Shown here: positions 54,074 to 63,325 of the stretch, piece by piece
Numbering within the stretch: the first letter of the stretch is position 1
Layout: each line of letters begins with the position of its first letter
NCBI RefSeq assembly: GCF_001905725.1
Contig: NZ_LIWB01000001.1
Span: 124,001-188,000 of the forward strand
DNA from: Streptomyces sp. CB02400
GTDB lineage: Bacteria; Actinomycetota; Actinomycetes; Streptomycetales; Streptomycetaceae
DNA length: 64,000 nucleotides
Reading direction: 5' to 3'
Program-made: the position numbers and the translations under genes
Notes under the pieces: model-generated
What the model saw: only the letters and a program-made list of their open reading frames with translations
What the model was told of the DNA's origin: nothing
Database searches by the model: none

Positions 54074-56119
54074 GTGTCCAAATTGACCGACGTGCCCAAA
54101 CGGATTCTGATCGGGCGCGCACTGCGCAGTGACCGACTGGGTGAAACGCTCCTGCCGAAGCGTGTCGCCCTGCCCGTCTTCGCCTCCGACCCGCTCTCCT
54201 CCGTGGCGTACGCCCCCGGCGAGGTGCTGCTGGTCCTGTCGATCGCGGGTCTGTCGGCGTACCACTTCAGCCCCTGGATCGCCGTCGCGGTCGTCGTGCT
54301 GATGTTCACCGTGGTCGCCTCCTACCGCCAGAACGTCCGCGAGTACCCGAGCGGCGGCGGCGACTACGAGGTGGCCACCACCAACCTCGGCCCCAGGGCC
54401 GGACTGACCGTCGCCAGCGCCCTGCTCGTCGACTACGTCCTCACCGTCGCCGTGTCGATCTCCTCCGGCATCGAGAACCTGGGCTCGGCGGTCCCGTTCG
54501 TCGTCGAGAACAAGGTGGCCTGCGCGATCGGCGTGATCGTGCTGCTGACGCTGATGAACCTGCGCGGGGTCAAGGAATCGGGCACGCTCTTCGCGATCCC
54601 CACGTACGTCTTCGTCGCGGGCGTCTTCACCATGATCGCGTGGGGTGCGTTCCGCGGGGTCGTGCTCGGCGACGACATGCGGGCGCCGACCGCGGACTAC
54701 GAGATCAAACCCGAACACCCCGGACTCGCCGGCTTCGCCCTGCTCTTCCTGCTGCTGCGCGCCTTCTCCTCCGGCTGCGCCGCGCTCACCGGCGTCGAGG
54801 CGATCTCCAACGGCGTACCGGCCTTCCGCAAGCCCAAGTCGCGCAACGCCGCGACCACGCTCGCCATGATGGGCCTGCTCGCCGTCACCATGTTCTGCGG
54901 CATCATCGCGCTGGCCGCCGCCACCGACGTCCGCATGGCCGAGAACCCCGCCAAGGACCTGATCCACGACGGCGTCCCGCTCGGCGCGGACTACGTCCAG
55001 GACCCGGTGATCTCCCAGGTCGCCGAGGCCGTCTTCGGTCACGGCAGCTTCCTGTTCATGATCCTCGCCGCCGCCACAGCGCTGGTGCTGTTCCTCGCCG
55101 CGAACACCGCCTACAACGGCTTCCCGCTGCTCGGCTCGATCCTCGCCCAGGACCGCTACCTCCCCCGCCAGCTGCACACGCGCGGCGACCGCCTCGCCTT
55201 CTCCAACGGCATCGTGCTGCTCGCGGGCGCCGCCGTGCTGCTGGTGTGGATCTACGGCGCCGACTCCACGCGGTTGATCCAGCTCTACATCGTCGGCGTG
55301 TTCGTGTCCTTCACGCTCAGCCAGATCGGCATGGTCCGCCACTGGAACCGGCTGCTGGCCACCGAGCGGGACCAGGCCAAGCGCCGCCACATGGTCCGCT
55401 CCCGGGCCATCAACACCTTCGGCGCCTTCTTCACCGGCCTGGTCCTGGTCGTCGTCCTCGTCACCAAGTTCACCCACGGCGCCTGGGTCGCGCTGCTCGG
55501 CATGTGCATCTTCTACGCGACGATGACGGCGATCCGTAAGCACTACGACCGTGTCGCCGAGGAGATCGCCGCCCCCGAGGCCCCGAACGACGACATGGTG
55601 CGGCCCTCCCGCGTCCACTCGGTCGTCCTGATCTCCAAGATCCACCGTCCCACGCTGCGCGCCCTCGGCTACGCCAAGCTGATGCGCTCCGACAGCCTGG
55701 AGGCGCTCAGCGTCAACGTGGACCCGGCCGAGACCAAGGCGCTCCGCGCGGAGTGGGAACGGCGCGGCATCGACGTACCCCTGAAGGTGCTCGACTCGCC
55801 GTACCGGGAGGTCACGCGCCCGGTCATCGACTACGTCAAGAGCCTGCGCAAGGAGTCCCCGCGCGACGTGGTCTCCGTGATCATCCCCGAGTACGTGGTC
55901 GGCCACTGGTACGAACACCTGCTGCACAACCAGAGCGCGCTGCGGCTCAAGGGCCGGCTGCTGTTCACGCCGGGTGTGATGGTGACCTCGGTGCCCTACC
56001 AGCTCCAGTCCTCCGAGGCGGCCAGGAAGCGGGCCCGCAAGCGGCAGGAATGGGTCGCCCCCGGCTCGGTGCGCCGCGGTCCGGCGGAGCGGGCGAAGGA
56101 TCCCTCCTCGCACACGTAG
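54074..56119 (+). CDS. KimA-like APC/KUP-superfamily permease (681 aa)
   Basis: Twelve membrane helices then a soluble C-terminal domain. From memory it closely resembles B. subtilis KimA (YdaO), a K+/H+ symporter: both have DPLSSVAY-like start segments, SYRQ...YPxGGGxY, LLVDYVLTVAVSIS, AFSSGCxALTGVEAISN, FSNGI and LHNQSAxxLxxRLLF. KimA is controlled by c-di-AMP in Bacillus. GTG 54074 is 8 bases after TACGAT, suggesting a leaderless mRNA; longer frames upstream are rejected. Neighbouring CeoB/CeoC K+ regulators support a role in potassium. Confidence 0.78.
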   Translation: MSKLTDVPKRILIGRALRSDRLGETLLPKRVALPVFASDPLSSVAYAPGEVLLVLSIAGLSAYHFSPWIAVAVVVLMFTVVASYRQNVREYPSGGGDYEVATTNLGPRAGLTVASALLVDYVLTVAVSISSGIENLGSAVPFVVENKVACAIGVIVLLTLMNLRGVKESGTLFAIPTYVFVAGVFTMIAWGAFRGVVLGDDMRAPTADYEIKPEHPGLAGFALLFLLLRAFSSGCAALTGVEAISNGVPAFRKPKSRNAATTLAMMGLLAVTMFCGIIALAAATDVRMAENPAKDLIHDGVPLGADYVQDPVISQVAEAVFGHGSFLFMILAAATALVLFLAANTAYNGFPLLGSILAQDRYLPRQLHTRGDRLAFSNGIVLLAGAAVLLVWIYGADSTRLIQLYIVGVFVSFTLSQIGMVRHWNRLLATERDQAKRRHMVRSRAINTFGAFFTGLVLVVVLVTKFTHGAWVALLGMCIFYATMTAIRKHYDRVAEEIAAPEAPNDDMVRPSRVHSVVLISKIHRPTLRALGYAKLMRSDSLEALSVNVDPAETKALRAEWERRGIDVPLKVLDSPYREVTRPVIDYVKSLRKESPRDVVSVIIPEYVVGHWYEHLLHNQSALRLKGRLLFTPGVMVTSVPYQLQSSEAARKRARKRQEWVAPGSVRRGPAERAKDPSSHT

Positions 56120-56185
56120 ACTGGTGGGCTGTTGTCCCGGCCCTCCTGGGCCTTCCCGCTCTCGATGTTGTGGAGTCACCCCGCC

Positions 56186-57514
56186 ATGCAGGCAGAACCG
56201 AGGAAATCACTGGTGGGGGAGGAGTACGAGGTCGAGGTCGGCCCCGTCGCCCACGGCGGCCACTGCATCGCCCGTACGTCCGAGGGCCAGGTCCTCTTCG
56301 TCCGGCACGCGCTGCCCGGTGAACGGGTCGTCGCGCAGGTCACGGAGGGCGAGGAGGGGGCCCGCTTCCTCCGCGCGGACGCGGTACGGGTGCTGGACGC
56401 CTCCAAGGACCGCATCGACGCTCCCTGCCCCTTCGCCGGCCCCGGCCGCTGCGGCGGCTGCGACTGGCAGCACGCCAAGCCGGGCGCCCAGCGCCGCCTG
56501 AAGGGCGAGGTCGTCGCCGAGCAGCTCCAGCGCCTGGCCGGGCTCACGCCCGAGGAGGTGGGCTGGGACGGCACCGTGATGCCGGCCGAGGGCGACAAGG
56601 TCCCCGCCGGCCAGGTCCCGGCGTGGCGCACGCGCGTGCAGTACGCCGTCACCGCCGACGGCCGCGCGGGACTGCGCCGGCACCGCTCGCACGAGGTCGA
56701 GCCGATCGACCACTGCATGATCGCCGCCGAGGGGGTCAGCGAGCTGGGCATCGAGAAGCGGGACTGGACGGGCATGGACTCCGTCGAGGCGATCGCCGCG
56801 ACGGGCTCCCAGGACCGCCAGGTCGTCCTCACCCCCAAGCCCGGCGCCCGCCTCCCCCTGGTCGAACTCGACCGTCCCGTCTCGGTCATGCGCGTCGACG
56901 AACGCAACGGCCAGCTCCACCGCGTCCACGGCCGCCCCTTCGTCCGCGAACGCGCCGACGGCCGCACCCACCGGGTCGCCGGCGGCGGCTTCTGGCAGGT
57001 CCACCCGAAGGCCGCCGACACCCTCGTCACCGCGGTCATGCAGGGCCTGCTGCCCCGCAAGGGCGACATGGCCCTCGACCTGTACTGCGGCGTCGGCCTG
57101 TTCGCGGGCGCGCTGGCCGACCGGGTCGGCGAGGCGGGCGCGGTCCTCGGCATCGAGTCCGGCAAGCGCGCGGTGGAGGACGCCCGCCACAACCTCGCGG
57201 ACTTCCCCCGCGTCCGCATCGAACAGGGCAAGGTCGAGACGGTCCTGCCCCGCACGGGCATCACGGAGGTCGACCTGGTCGTCCTCGACCCCCCGCGCGC
57301 CGGCGCCGGCCGCAAGACGGTGGAACACCTGTCGTCCCTGGGCGCGCGCCGCATCGCGTACGTCGCCTGCGACCCGGCGGCCCTGGCACGGGACCTGGCG
57401 TACTTCCGGGACGGGGGGTACCGGGTGCGGACGCTGCGGGTGTTCGATCTGTTCCCGATGACGCACCACGTGGAGTGCGTGGCGATTTTGGAGCCTACTG
57501 CAAAGGGGCTCTGA
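56186..57514 (+). CDS. TrmA/RlmD-family RNA (uracil-5) methyltransferase (442 aa)
   Basis: TRAM domain (about 8-68) followed by iron-sulfur ligands CPFAGPGRCGGC and a SAM-dependent methyltransferase domain: DLYCGVGLFAGAL (motif I), LDPPRAGAG (motif IV) and catalytic Cys in YVACDPAALARD. It methylates U to m5U in rRNA or tRNA. ATG 56186 precedes the conserved SLVGEEYEVEVG; TTG 56132 is an alternative. The last 63 bases, ending MTHHVECVAILEPTAKGL, are repeated at 63045, so this 3' end may mark an integration site. Confidence 0.9.
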   Translation: MQAEPRKSLVGEEYEVEVGPVAHGGHCIARTSEGQVLFVRHALPGERVVAQVTEGEEGARFLRADAVRVLDASKDRIDAPCPFAGPGRCGGCDWQHAKPGAQRRLKGEVVAEQLQRLAGLTPEEVGWDGTVMPAEGDKVPAGQVPAWRTRVQYAVTADGRAGLRRHRSHEVEPIDHCMIAAEGVSELGIEKRDWTGMDSVEAIAATGSQDRQVVLTPKPGARLPLVELDRPVSVMRVDERNGQLHRVHGRPFVRERADGRTHRVAGGGFWQVHPKAADTLVTAVMQGLLPRKGDMALDLYCGVGLFAGALADRVGEAGAVLGIESGKRAVEDARHNLADFPRVRIEQGKVETVLPRTGITEVDLVVLDPPRAGAGRKTVEHLSSLGARRIAYVACDPAALARDLAYFRDGGYRVRTLRVFDLFPMTHHVECVAILEPTAKGL

Positions 57515-57519
57515 CCTGC
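57457..57519 (+). repeat. Left direct repeat (att-like), 3' end of RNA methyltransferase
   Basis: 63 bases identical at 57 positions to 63045-63107. It spans the last codons, the stop and five bases beyond. A shorter, degenerate echo (TGCTCGACCTGTTTCCCGAA...CGCGTGGAGTCTGCTG) lies at 57553-57594. Confidence 0.85.
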
Positions 57520-57758
57520 GGCTTTCTTGTGTTTTCCAGATGTGGCCGGTGGTGCTCGACCTGTTTCCCGAAGTTCACCGCGTGGAGTCTGCTGTAGGTA
57601 GCCGCCACGTGGCTCACCTGCGGGTTCGCAGCGGGAGCGTGAGTCCGGAACGCTCTGCTCAACTCCGTCAGGGGCGGGTTCGGGAAATGTCTTGACGCTC
57701 GTTCGACGCTGTTTCTGACGGAGTGTGAGGTGGCCGTCCCGGTACCGGATGGCGCGGG
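57520..57758. other. Island left flank, no intact gene
   Basis: Contains the degenerate third copy of the methyltransferase end (57553-57594) and CTTGACGCTCGTTCGACGCT near 57689. A related sequence lies near 62940-62960. No coding frame is convincing. Confidence 0.45.
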
Positions 57759-58073
57759 TCAGTCGGGTGCCCGGGATCGGTGGTGCCGGGCCTCGAATTC
57801 TTCGGGTGGGAGGTAGTCGAGGGCGGAGTGCAGGCGTTCGGTGTTGTACCAGCCGACCCACCGGACGACGGCACGTTCGACCTGGTCAGCGTCTCGCCAG
57901 GGCCCTCGGTGCTCGATCGGCTCGGCTCTGAAGGAGCCGTTGAGGGCCTCGGCCATCGCGTTGTCGTCACTGTCGGCGACAGAGCCGACCGACGCGGTCG
58001 CGCCGGCCTCGATCAGGCGCTCGCCGTAGCGAATGGACACGTATTGACCGGGTTCAACCAGTCGTGGCAACAC
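57759..58073 (-). pseudogene. IS3-family transposase (OrfB) C-terminal fragment
   Basis: The minus frame reads QYVSIRYGERLIEAGATASVGS, DNAMAEALNGSFRAE (with the last catalytic Glu of DDE) and WVGWYNTERLHSALDYLPPEEFEA, the end of an rve domain. About 100 residues remain of about 280; the two Asp of the DDE triad and OrfA are gone. It is a dead remnant. Confidence 0.85.
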
Positions 58074-58433
58074 TCCTGATCAGAGAGGTGTGCTGTGGGA
58101 CGCCCCACAGGTTGGATGACGGAGTTGACGGGTCGGTCACCGATGAAGTCGCCGGGACGACCGTCGACTCGGCGCGTACTTCGGGGGTGCAGGCATCAGA
58201 GCTGTGCTTCCCATCCGCCGGATCAATCATGCCCGGCTTCAGGGCCGCTACGACAACCGGCTCAGCTCGGTCCGGGCCGTGCCGCGAGAGGCGTTCCTCG
58301 ACGACGGCTGGTTCGAGTACGAGGACGATGGCTGGTACCGGCCGGCATTCCTCGACGGCCGACGCGGCGGCGGCCTGGACCGGGTCCACGTTCGCGGGCG
58401 TGAACCTCCACGCCACCACGTGGCAGGCCGAAG
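58074..58433. other. Island stretch without a recognisable gene
   Basis: A plus-strand frame near 58204-58400 contains [28 protein letters not shown], which looks protein-like but matches nothing I know and lacks a ribosome-binding site. I treat the stretch as gene debris. Confidence 0.35.
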
Positions 58434-59024
58434 TCAGCCGGTCGCCGCGCCCCCGGCTTTGGCGATGAGCATGTCCAGAAGCAAGAGCAGCACACCGCGC
58501 GCGTCGTCACGGGAGCGGGCGTCGAGCAAGTGGATGGGTGTGTTCGGGTCACGCAGATGCAGCGCCGCCCTGATCTCCTCGGCAGTGTAGGGCTGTTCGC
58601 CGTGGAAACAGTTCGCGGCGACCACGAACGGAAGCCCTCGGTTCTCGAAGAAGTCGACGGCCGGGAAACTGCGGTCGAGGCGTCGTGTGTCGACAAGGAC
58701 GATCGCCCCGAGTGCCCCGTTCAGCAGGTCGTCCCACATGAACCAGAAGCGCTCCTGGCCAGGTGTGCCGAACAGGTAGAGCACGACCTGTGCGTCGGTG
58801 AGGGTGATGCGGCCGAAGTCCATCGCGACGGTGGTAACCGCCTTGGACTCGATGCCGTCGAGGTCATCGACGCCGACACCCGCGCTCGTCAGCCGCTCCT
58901 CGGTGCGCAACGGCTCGATCTCGGAGACCGTCCCGATCAGGGTCGTCTTGCCGACGCCGAATCCCCCAGCGATGAGGATTTTGACGGGGTCCGCTTCCTG
59001 AGCTGGGGTGTCATATCCAGGCAA
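58434..59024 (-). CDS. Conservon GTPase, CvnD-type (196 aa)
   Basis: A small Ras-like GTPase: P-loop GGFGVGKTT, a TVAMDFGRI switch, [12 protein letters not shown] (G3), and the ANCFHG segment in place of NKxD. It is the fourth gene of a complete cvnABCD set and overlaps the CvnC-like gene by 14 bases. Conservons of Streptomyces form membrane-associated complexes reminiscent of eukaryotic G-protein signalling. Confidence 0.92.
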   Translation of the reverse strand: MPGYDTPAQEADPVKILIAGGFGVGKTTLIGTVSEIEPLRTEERLTSAGVGVDDLDGIESKAVTTVAMDFGRITLTDAQVVLYLFGTPGQERFWFMWDDLLNGALGAIVLVDTRRLDRSFPAVDFFENRGLPFVVAANCFHGEQPYTAEEIRAALHLRDPNTPIHLLDARSRDDARGVLLLLLDMLIAKAGGAATG

Positions 59025-59382
59025 GGTTGTCCCTGATTCTCATGAGCAGGTGGACATTGGTGGTCTCGGCCCCTTCCAGGGGTGGCCGGTGCTCGATCAG
59101 CCCCCGATCCGCGAGTTCGCCGAGAAGAAGCATCATGGGAGTGAGGCGGATGTGCATGCGCGCCGCGATCTCGGCGACCGCCAGGCCGCCCGGAGGCGAG
59201 CACATCGCGAGGATGGCCTGCCACTCGCTGGGCAGGCCGCCGTGGCCGTCCGTGACGGCCACCGCCGTGATCGTGGTGTCCATGGTGAGGGCGGTGTGTG
59301 CAGCCGCCGTACGTCCATCGGTCAGCGCGTACAGCCGCGTCCGGCGGTGGCCTCCCTCTCGCGGCCTGGGCTCGTCCGCCAT
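59011..59382 (-). CDS. DUF742 protein, CvnC-type (123 aa)
   Basis: DUF742 with RLYALTDGRT at the start and a winged-helix-like part AVAEIAARMHIRLTPMMLLLGELADRGLIEHRPP. ATG 59382 shares its first base with the end of the preceding gene. Third member of the conservon. Confidence 0.9.
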   Translation of the reverse strand: MADEPRPREGGHRRTRLYALTDGRTAAAHTALTMDTTITAVAVTDGHGGLPSEWQAILAMCSPPGGLAVAEIAARMHIRLTPMMLLLGELADRGLIEHRPPLEGAETTNVHLLMRIRDNLAWI

Positions 59383-59783
59383 TACGACGGCTGCGCCCGG
59401 CCGCGATCAGGCGTGCTCAGCCACTCACCGAGCGCCTGGGCGGTGCGCACGGCTTCACCGCCCAGCTCCCCCAGCCGCGCCTTGCGGGAGGTCACCACGA
59501 TGAGCGTGCTGCCCTCCCCGCACCCGACGATGCAGAGATAGCAGTCGTCCATCTCGACCAGCTGGCGGATCACCCGGCCGCCGTCGACCTCCCTGGATAT
59601 CGCCTTCATCGTGGAGGCGATGCCGGAGGACGCGGCGGCTATGCGCTCCGCCTGGTCCCGTTCCAGCTCGTACGAGCTGAGTTTGATCCCGTCGTTGGAC
59701 AGGAGCACGGCTCCCTGGATGCCGGCGATCCTGCTCAGGTTGTTGTCCAGGACGCTGTAGATCATGTCGTTCGTTGTCGTCAT
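59382..59783 (-). CDS. Roadblock/LC7 protein, CvnB-type (133 aa)
   Basis: Roadblock/LC7 domain: NLSRIAGIQGAVLLSNDGIKLSS, AERIAAASSGIASTMKAIS and GCGEGSTLIVVTS. In eukaryotes and Myxococcus such proteins regulate small GTPases. It overlaps the CvnA end by four bases. Second member of the conservon. Confidence 0.92.
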   Translation of the reverse strand: MTTTNDMIYSVLDNNLSRIAGIQGAVLLSNDGIKLSSYELERDQAERIAAASSGIASTMKAISREVDGGRVIRQLVEMDDCYLCIVGCGEGSTLIVVTSRKARLGELGGEAVRTAQALGEWLSTPDRGRAQPS

Positions 59784-62110
59784 GGCTGATCCTGTCGGAG
59801 TTCTTCTTCCACTGTCTGAGTCCCGTGTTCGTAGTCCGCCCAGGCGTCGGCCACTTCTTCGGGTGTCGCCGCATCCTGATGGACGCCGGTCTCCGGTGCG
59901 TGCGGCGCGCGGAGCTGCTCGGCGATGTGAGCCTGCGGGATCCGCTCGGGGAGGGCCGGCTTCGCGTCACCGTCCCGTGTCGCGGAAAGGACCGGCGTCC
60001 TACTCCTCACCGGCCGCTCGGGCGAGCGCTCCGGCGTCCTACGGCCGGCCGCCCCGGTCTTCGCGTGCAGGACCAGCTCGGGCTTGCGTTCGTCGAGCGG
60101 GCCCGGTGCCGGGGCGGGCGTCGCCGCCGCGCGCGGCGCTTCCTTTCCCGCCCGGACCGGTTCGGTCGGCACAAGGAGTTCCTCGGGAAGGATCACCACG
60201 GCCGACGTCCCCCCGTATACCGAGCGGCGCAGCGTCACTGTGGCCCCGAGCTGTTCGGCGATGTGGCCGACCACGAAGAGTCCGAGCCGGTGCGCGTTCT
60301 CCGCCAGGACGGAATACGGCGGGGCCGAGTGCAGACGCCCGTTCATCTCCTCGTAGGTTGCGGCGGTCACCCGAGGCCCGCGGTCCTCGATCTCGACCAA
60401 CAGTCCGTCCGTCACCAGTTCGGCACGGATGACCACCTTCGACTGCGGCGGGGAGAACCGGGTGGCGTTGTCCAGGAGTTCTGCCAGGAGGTGGCTGATC
60501 TCGCTGATCACCCGCGGTGCCACGCTGATCTCGTCCAGGGACTGGCGCTCGATCCGCCGGAAGTCCTCGACTTCCGCGGCGGCTTCGCGCAGCAGGTCGG
60601 CGACGCGCATGGGCTCGGTGTGCGGATCGGGGATCTCCCCACCTGCCAGGATGAGCAGGTTCTCGATCTGCCGCCGCATACCCACCGTCAATTGGTCGGA
60701 TCGCATCAACCGGGCGAGAAGCTCCTCGTCGTGCCCGAAGGCGTCCTGCAGTTCGTCGGTGAGGGCCAACTGGCGGCTGACCAGGTTTCCGGTGCGCGAG
60801 GCGATGCCCGCGGCGAACATACCGAAACCCTGACGCTCGGCCGCGAGCCGCGCATGCCCGTCGACGGATACGGAGACGACCCGGGCGAACGCGTCGCTGA
60901 TACGTCCGACCTCGTCCCGGTCTCCGCTCACCGCGGGCAGCGCATCGTCGTCGACGGGCTGCCCGCGCTGGAGCCGGGCAACGACATCCGGCAGCGTGTC
61001 CTCAGCGATGGCCACCGTACGTTGGTGCAGACCGCGCAGGCGGCGGAGCACGGAGCGCGTGGTGAGCACGATGACGGCCGCGACGGCAAAGACGGCTGCG
61101 CCGTTTCCGACGATCAGCCAGATGACCTCGTTCTCCAACTGCGTGGCCTTGGCGTCGGCGTGCACGAGCAGTGCTCGCCCCTGTTTCGCGTCGAGCGCGG
61201 CAAGGCGCGGCGCGAACTCGTCATACGCGGCCTGCCAGGCGTCAGCTTCCTTGGGCAGCTCGATGCCGGACGCGGTGTTCTGGTGGTCGGAGATGACCGC
61301 GTCCTCGATACGGACCTTCGTCTTCCAGCCGTCCGAGGCGAAGACCTGGTCGTAGGCCGCTTTGTTTTCGGCCGTCAGGTACGGCGCGACCCACTCGTCG
61401 TACTGGTACCGCTGGGATCCGACGGAGTTGACGAATTCGGCGAACCCGGAAGGGCTCAGACGCCTGGACGGCCCGGCCATGGCGAGGATGGTGGTCTCGC
61501 GCGCCACCATCTCGGACACCGTGAACACCGTGACGACCAGGCCGCTCTCCTGGATGAGCTCGGGGTCTTCCGCATGGCTGAACTCGTTCTGGTACACCCG
61601 GATGATGTGGTCGACGAGGCCGGAGTAGTAGCCGATCGTTCGATCCGCGTCCCCGCTGCGGGCGTCCGCGCGCTCGCGGAACGCGGCCAGATCCGCGAGG
61701 CCGTGCTTCAGCTCCGCGACGTAATGATCGTCCTCGCGCCCGGTCGCCGCCAGAGCTCCGTCCGCCGCCCGGCGGAACTCGTCCGCGGCCCGGTCCGTGG
61801 CCGCGCGCTGCTCGCGCAGCTCTTTCTCGGACACGGAGCCGCTCGCCCACCGTGTGGCGGTCATCCTCCGCTCAGCCTGCAGTTCGACCATCAGCCTGGT
61901 CAGGGGTACATCGGTCCGCTCACCGACTGCCACATCAGCGCGTAGTTGCTTTGACTGGTGTACCAGCGGCTGTGCGGTCATGACCACTTGGACACTCATC
62001 GCCAGAATAGGGACGATTGCCAGCCAAATGAGCAGCGTACGCAGGCGCAGAGTGCGCCGCCGACGAGTCGCCGGCTGCCCTCGTGTGCCTTCGGGTTCTA
62101 TGGGAGACAT
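59780..62110 (-). CDS. Conservon sensor kinase-like protein, CvnA-type (776 aa)
   Basis: Membrane helix (about 28-48), extracellular NIT-type domain (about 60-310), second helix (VIWLIVGNGAAVFAVAAVIVL), HAMP, and an ATPase domain (LLDNATRFSPPQSKVVIRAEL, RGPRVTAATYEEM) without a clear HisKA phospho-acceptor His. A long Pro/Ala/Arg-rich tail follows. ATG 62110 has GAGGA in front and lies shortly before the first helix. First gene of the set. Confidence 0.88.
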   Translation of the reverse strand: MSPIEPEGTRGQPATRRRRTLRLRTLLIWLAIVPILAMSVQVVMTAQPLVHQSKQLRADVAVGERTDVPLTRLMVELQAERRMTATRWASGSVSEKELREQRAATDRAADEFRRAADGALAATGREDDHYVAELKHGLADLAAFRERADARSGDADRTIGYYSGLVDHIIRVYQNEFSHAEDPELIQESGLVVTVFTVSEMVARETTILAMAGPSRRLSPSGFAEFVNSVGSQRYQYDEWVAPYLTAENKAAYDQVFASDGWKTKVRIEDAVISDHQNTASGIELPKEADAWQAAYDEFAPRLAALDAKQGRALLVHADAKATQLENEVIWLIVGNGAAVFAVAAVIVLTTRSVLRRLRGLHQRTVAIAEDTLPDVVARLQRGQPVDDDALPAVSGDRDEVGRISDAFARVVSVSVDGHARLAAERQGFGMFAAGIASRTGNLVSRQLALTDELQDAFGHDEELLARLMRSDQLTVGMRRQIENLLILAGGEIPDPHTEPMRVADLLREAAAEVEDFRRIERQSLDEISVAPRVISEISHLLAELLDNATRFSPPQSKVVIRAELVTDGLLVEIEDRGPRVTAATYEEMNGRLHSAPPYSVLAENAHRLGLFVVGHIAEQLGATVTLRRSVYGGTSAVVILPEELLVPTEPVRAGKEAPRAAATPAPAPGPLDERKPELVLHAKTGAAGRRTPERSPERPVRSRTPVLSATRDGDAKPALPERIPQAHIAEQLRAPHAPETGVHQDAATPEEVADAWADYEHGTQTVEEELRQDQP

Positions 62111-62553
62111 CAGTCCTCGGAGAGCGGGGAACCAGGGGGACGACCCGACCGCCGAGACCAGACGCAGTCCTGGGTTCAGGACTGGGGGAAGTCCGGTTCG
62201 GCTTTGACGCGACGTGAGGTACCGATCATAACCAGCCACGCCGGAGAAGCGGAGAGATGGCCTCCGTTGGTCACATGTGGTAAAGGAGACGAAGCATTGC
62301 ATATCGGGCGTTGGCGTTCACCTGACGCCTGGGCGCAGGCGTGCTCGTGCGGACAGGGCAACCCGCTCTCCCGGCCGCACGTCTCGGACCGACCGGCAAA
62401 TGGGTCACTTGAGGCGTCGGGTGATGGGCCGACCATCCGAGCGGCGCGGCGAGCTCGCTCCGGGCGCAGGGCTTCTTGCCTTGCTCAGGTTGACGAGGAT
62501 CGTCGGGTCCGGCTCGGGCAGGCCCGCCGCCTCGGCGGCGTCCGCGATCACAC
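62111..62553. other. Region upstream of the conservon
   Basis: Presumably holds the cvnA-type promoter. A minus frame to the right (ending at 62405, with RSAFKRAHEIVRARVIADAAEAAGL) looks protein-like but I cannot place it and it has no clear start. Confidence 0.35.
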
Positions 62554-62816
62554 GGGCTCGGACGATCTCGTGGGCGCGCTTGAAGGCGGACCGGAGGACG
62601 ACATCGTCGAGCACGCCCGGATCCTGGTCCGCGCCGCCGACCTCGTGACCCGTTCGCTCGACCGGCCCGCGGGTGGGGGGAGCGCTTTCACCGTCCGCGA
62701 CCGTGCCATGGCCGACGCCGTCGCCCGCCTCATGGACGACGGCCCGACGTCCCGGGTCATGGTCTGGGCGCACAATGGCCACCTCGCGAAGGGCAGGTAC
62801 GGGGACCGGGTCACCG
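62554..62816 (+). pseudogene. Erythromycin-esterase-family fragment
   Basis: A plus frame gives DDIVEHARILVRAADLVTR, FTVRDRAMADAVARLMDDGPTSRVMVWAHNGHLAKGRYGD, matching the middle of erythromycin-esterase/succinoglycan-biosynthesis-type proteins, where WAHNxH supplies a catalytic His. Both ends are missing, so this is a relic. Confidence 0.65.
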
Positions 62817-63044
62817 CGTCCCACTGCTCGACAAGAGGGCCCCACGCTGCACAAGCCCACGTCCGCCGCGTGGAGTGCCGCTGATCGCTCTCCACGAGGG
62901 ACTAATGGCGAGTACGTCGCGGCAGAGGGTGAGGTTCTTCGTGACGCTCGTCTGACGCTCTCGACGTCAGCGAGCAGGGTGGTGAGCCGAGAAGGTGGCT
63001 CTGACCTGCCGTTCTTCGGGCTCCGGTCTATTCGACACCTTTTC
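62817..63044. other. Island right flank
   Basis: No intact gene. A GGCTCTGACCTGCCG block at 62997-63011 repeats the bases that follow the methyltransferase stop (57508-57522), implying an extra copy of the repeat's end just left of the full right repeat. Confidence 0.45.
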
Positions 63045-63107
63045 GATGACGCATCACGTGGAGTGCGTGGCGATTCTGGAGCCTGCAGCAAAGGGCGTCT
63101 GACCTGC
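63045..63107 (+). repeat. Right direct repeat (att-like), foreign methyltransferase 3' end
   Basis: 57 of 63 bases match 57457-57519. The frame is kept open: MTHHVECVAILEPAAKGV then TGA, so it is the end of a related but different methyltransferase gene. Distance between repeats is about 5.6 kb. Confidence 0.85.
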
Positions 63108-63273
63108 TGTTTCTCTGATACCTCGGGCTGCGGGCGGGTCGGGCCGACAACTTTCCCCAGTCGGCCCGACGGGCGGAACGGTTGTCTGCCCCGGGCACGT
63201 GACGGCGCTGCCGGCTCGCGTGTCCACCTGTACGGGAGGCGGGCGGCGGACGCCGGTGGTCCCGCGCGCCGGA

Positions 63274-63306
63274 GCGGCTCCGGTCCGTTTCGAGGGCCGG
63301 AGCCGC
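63274..63306 (-). terminator. Terminator of the lysyl-oxidase-family gene
   Basis: GCGGCTCCGG and CCGGAGCCGC form a perfect 10-bp stem with a 13-base loop, about 20 bases beyond the minus-strand stop at 63326. Confidence 0.75.
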
Positions 63307-63325
63307 CCCTGCCCTCACGGGCGGG

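Noticed and set aside
62405..63091. A minus-strand 228-codon frame on the right of the island
   Set aside because: Most of it is antisense to the esterase fragment and crosses the att-like repeat; only the last 60 residues look protein-like, and no start is supported.
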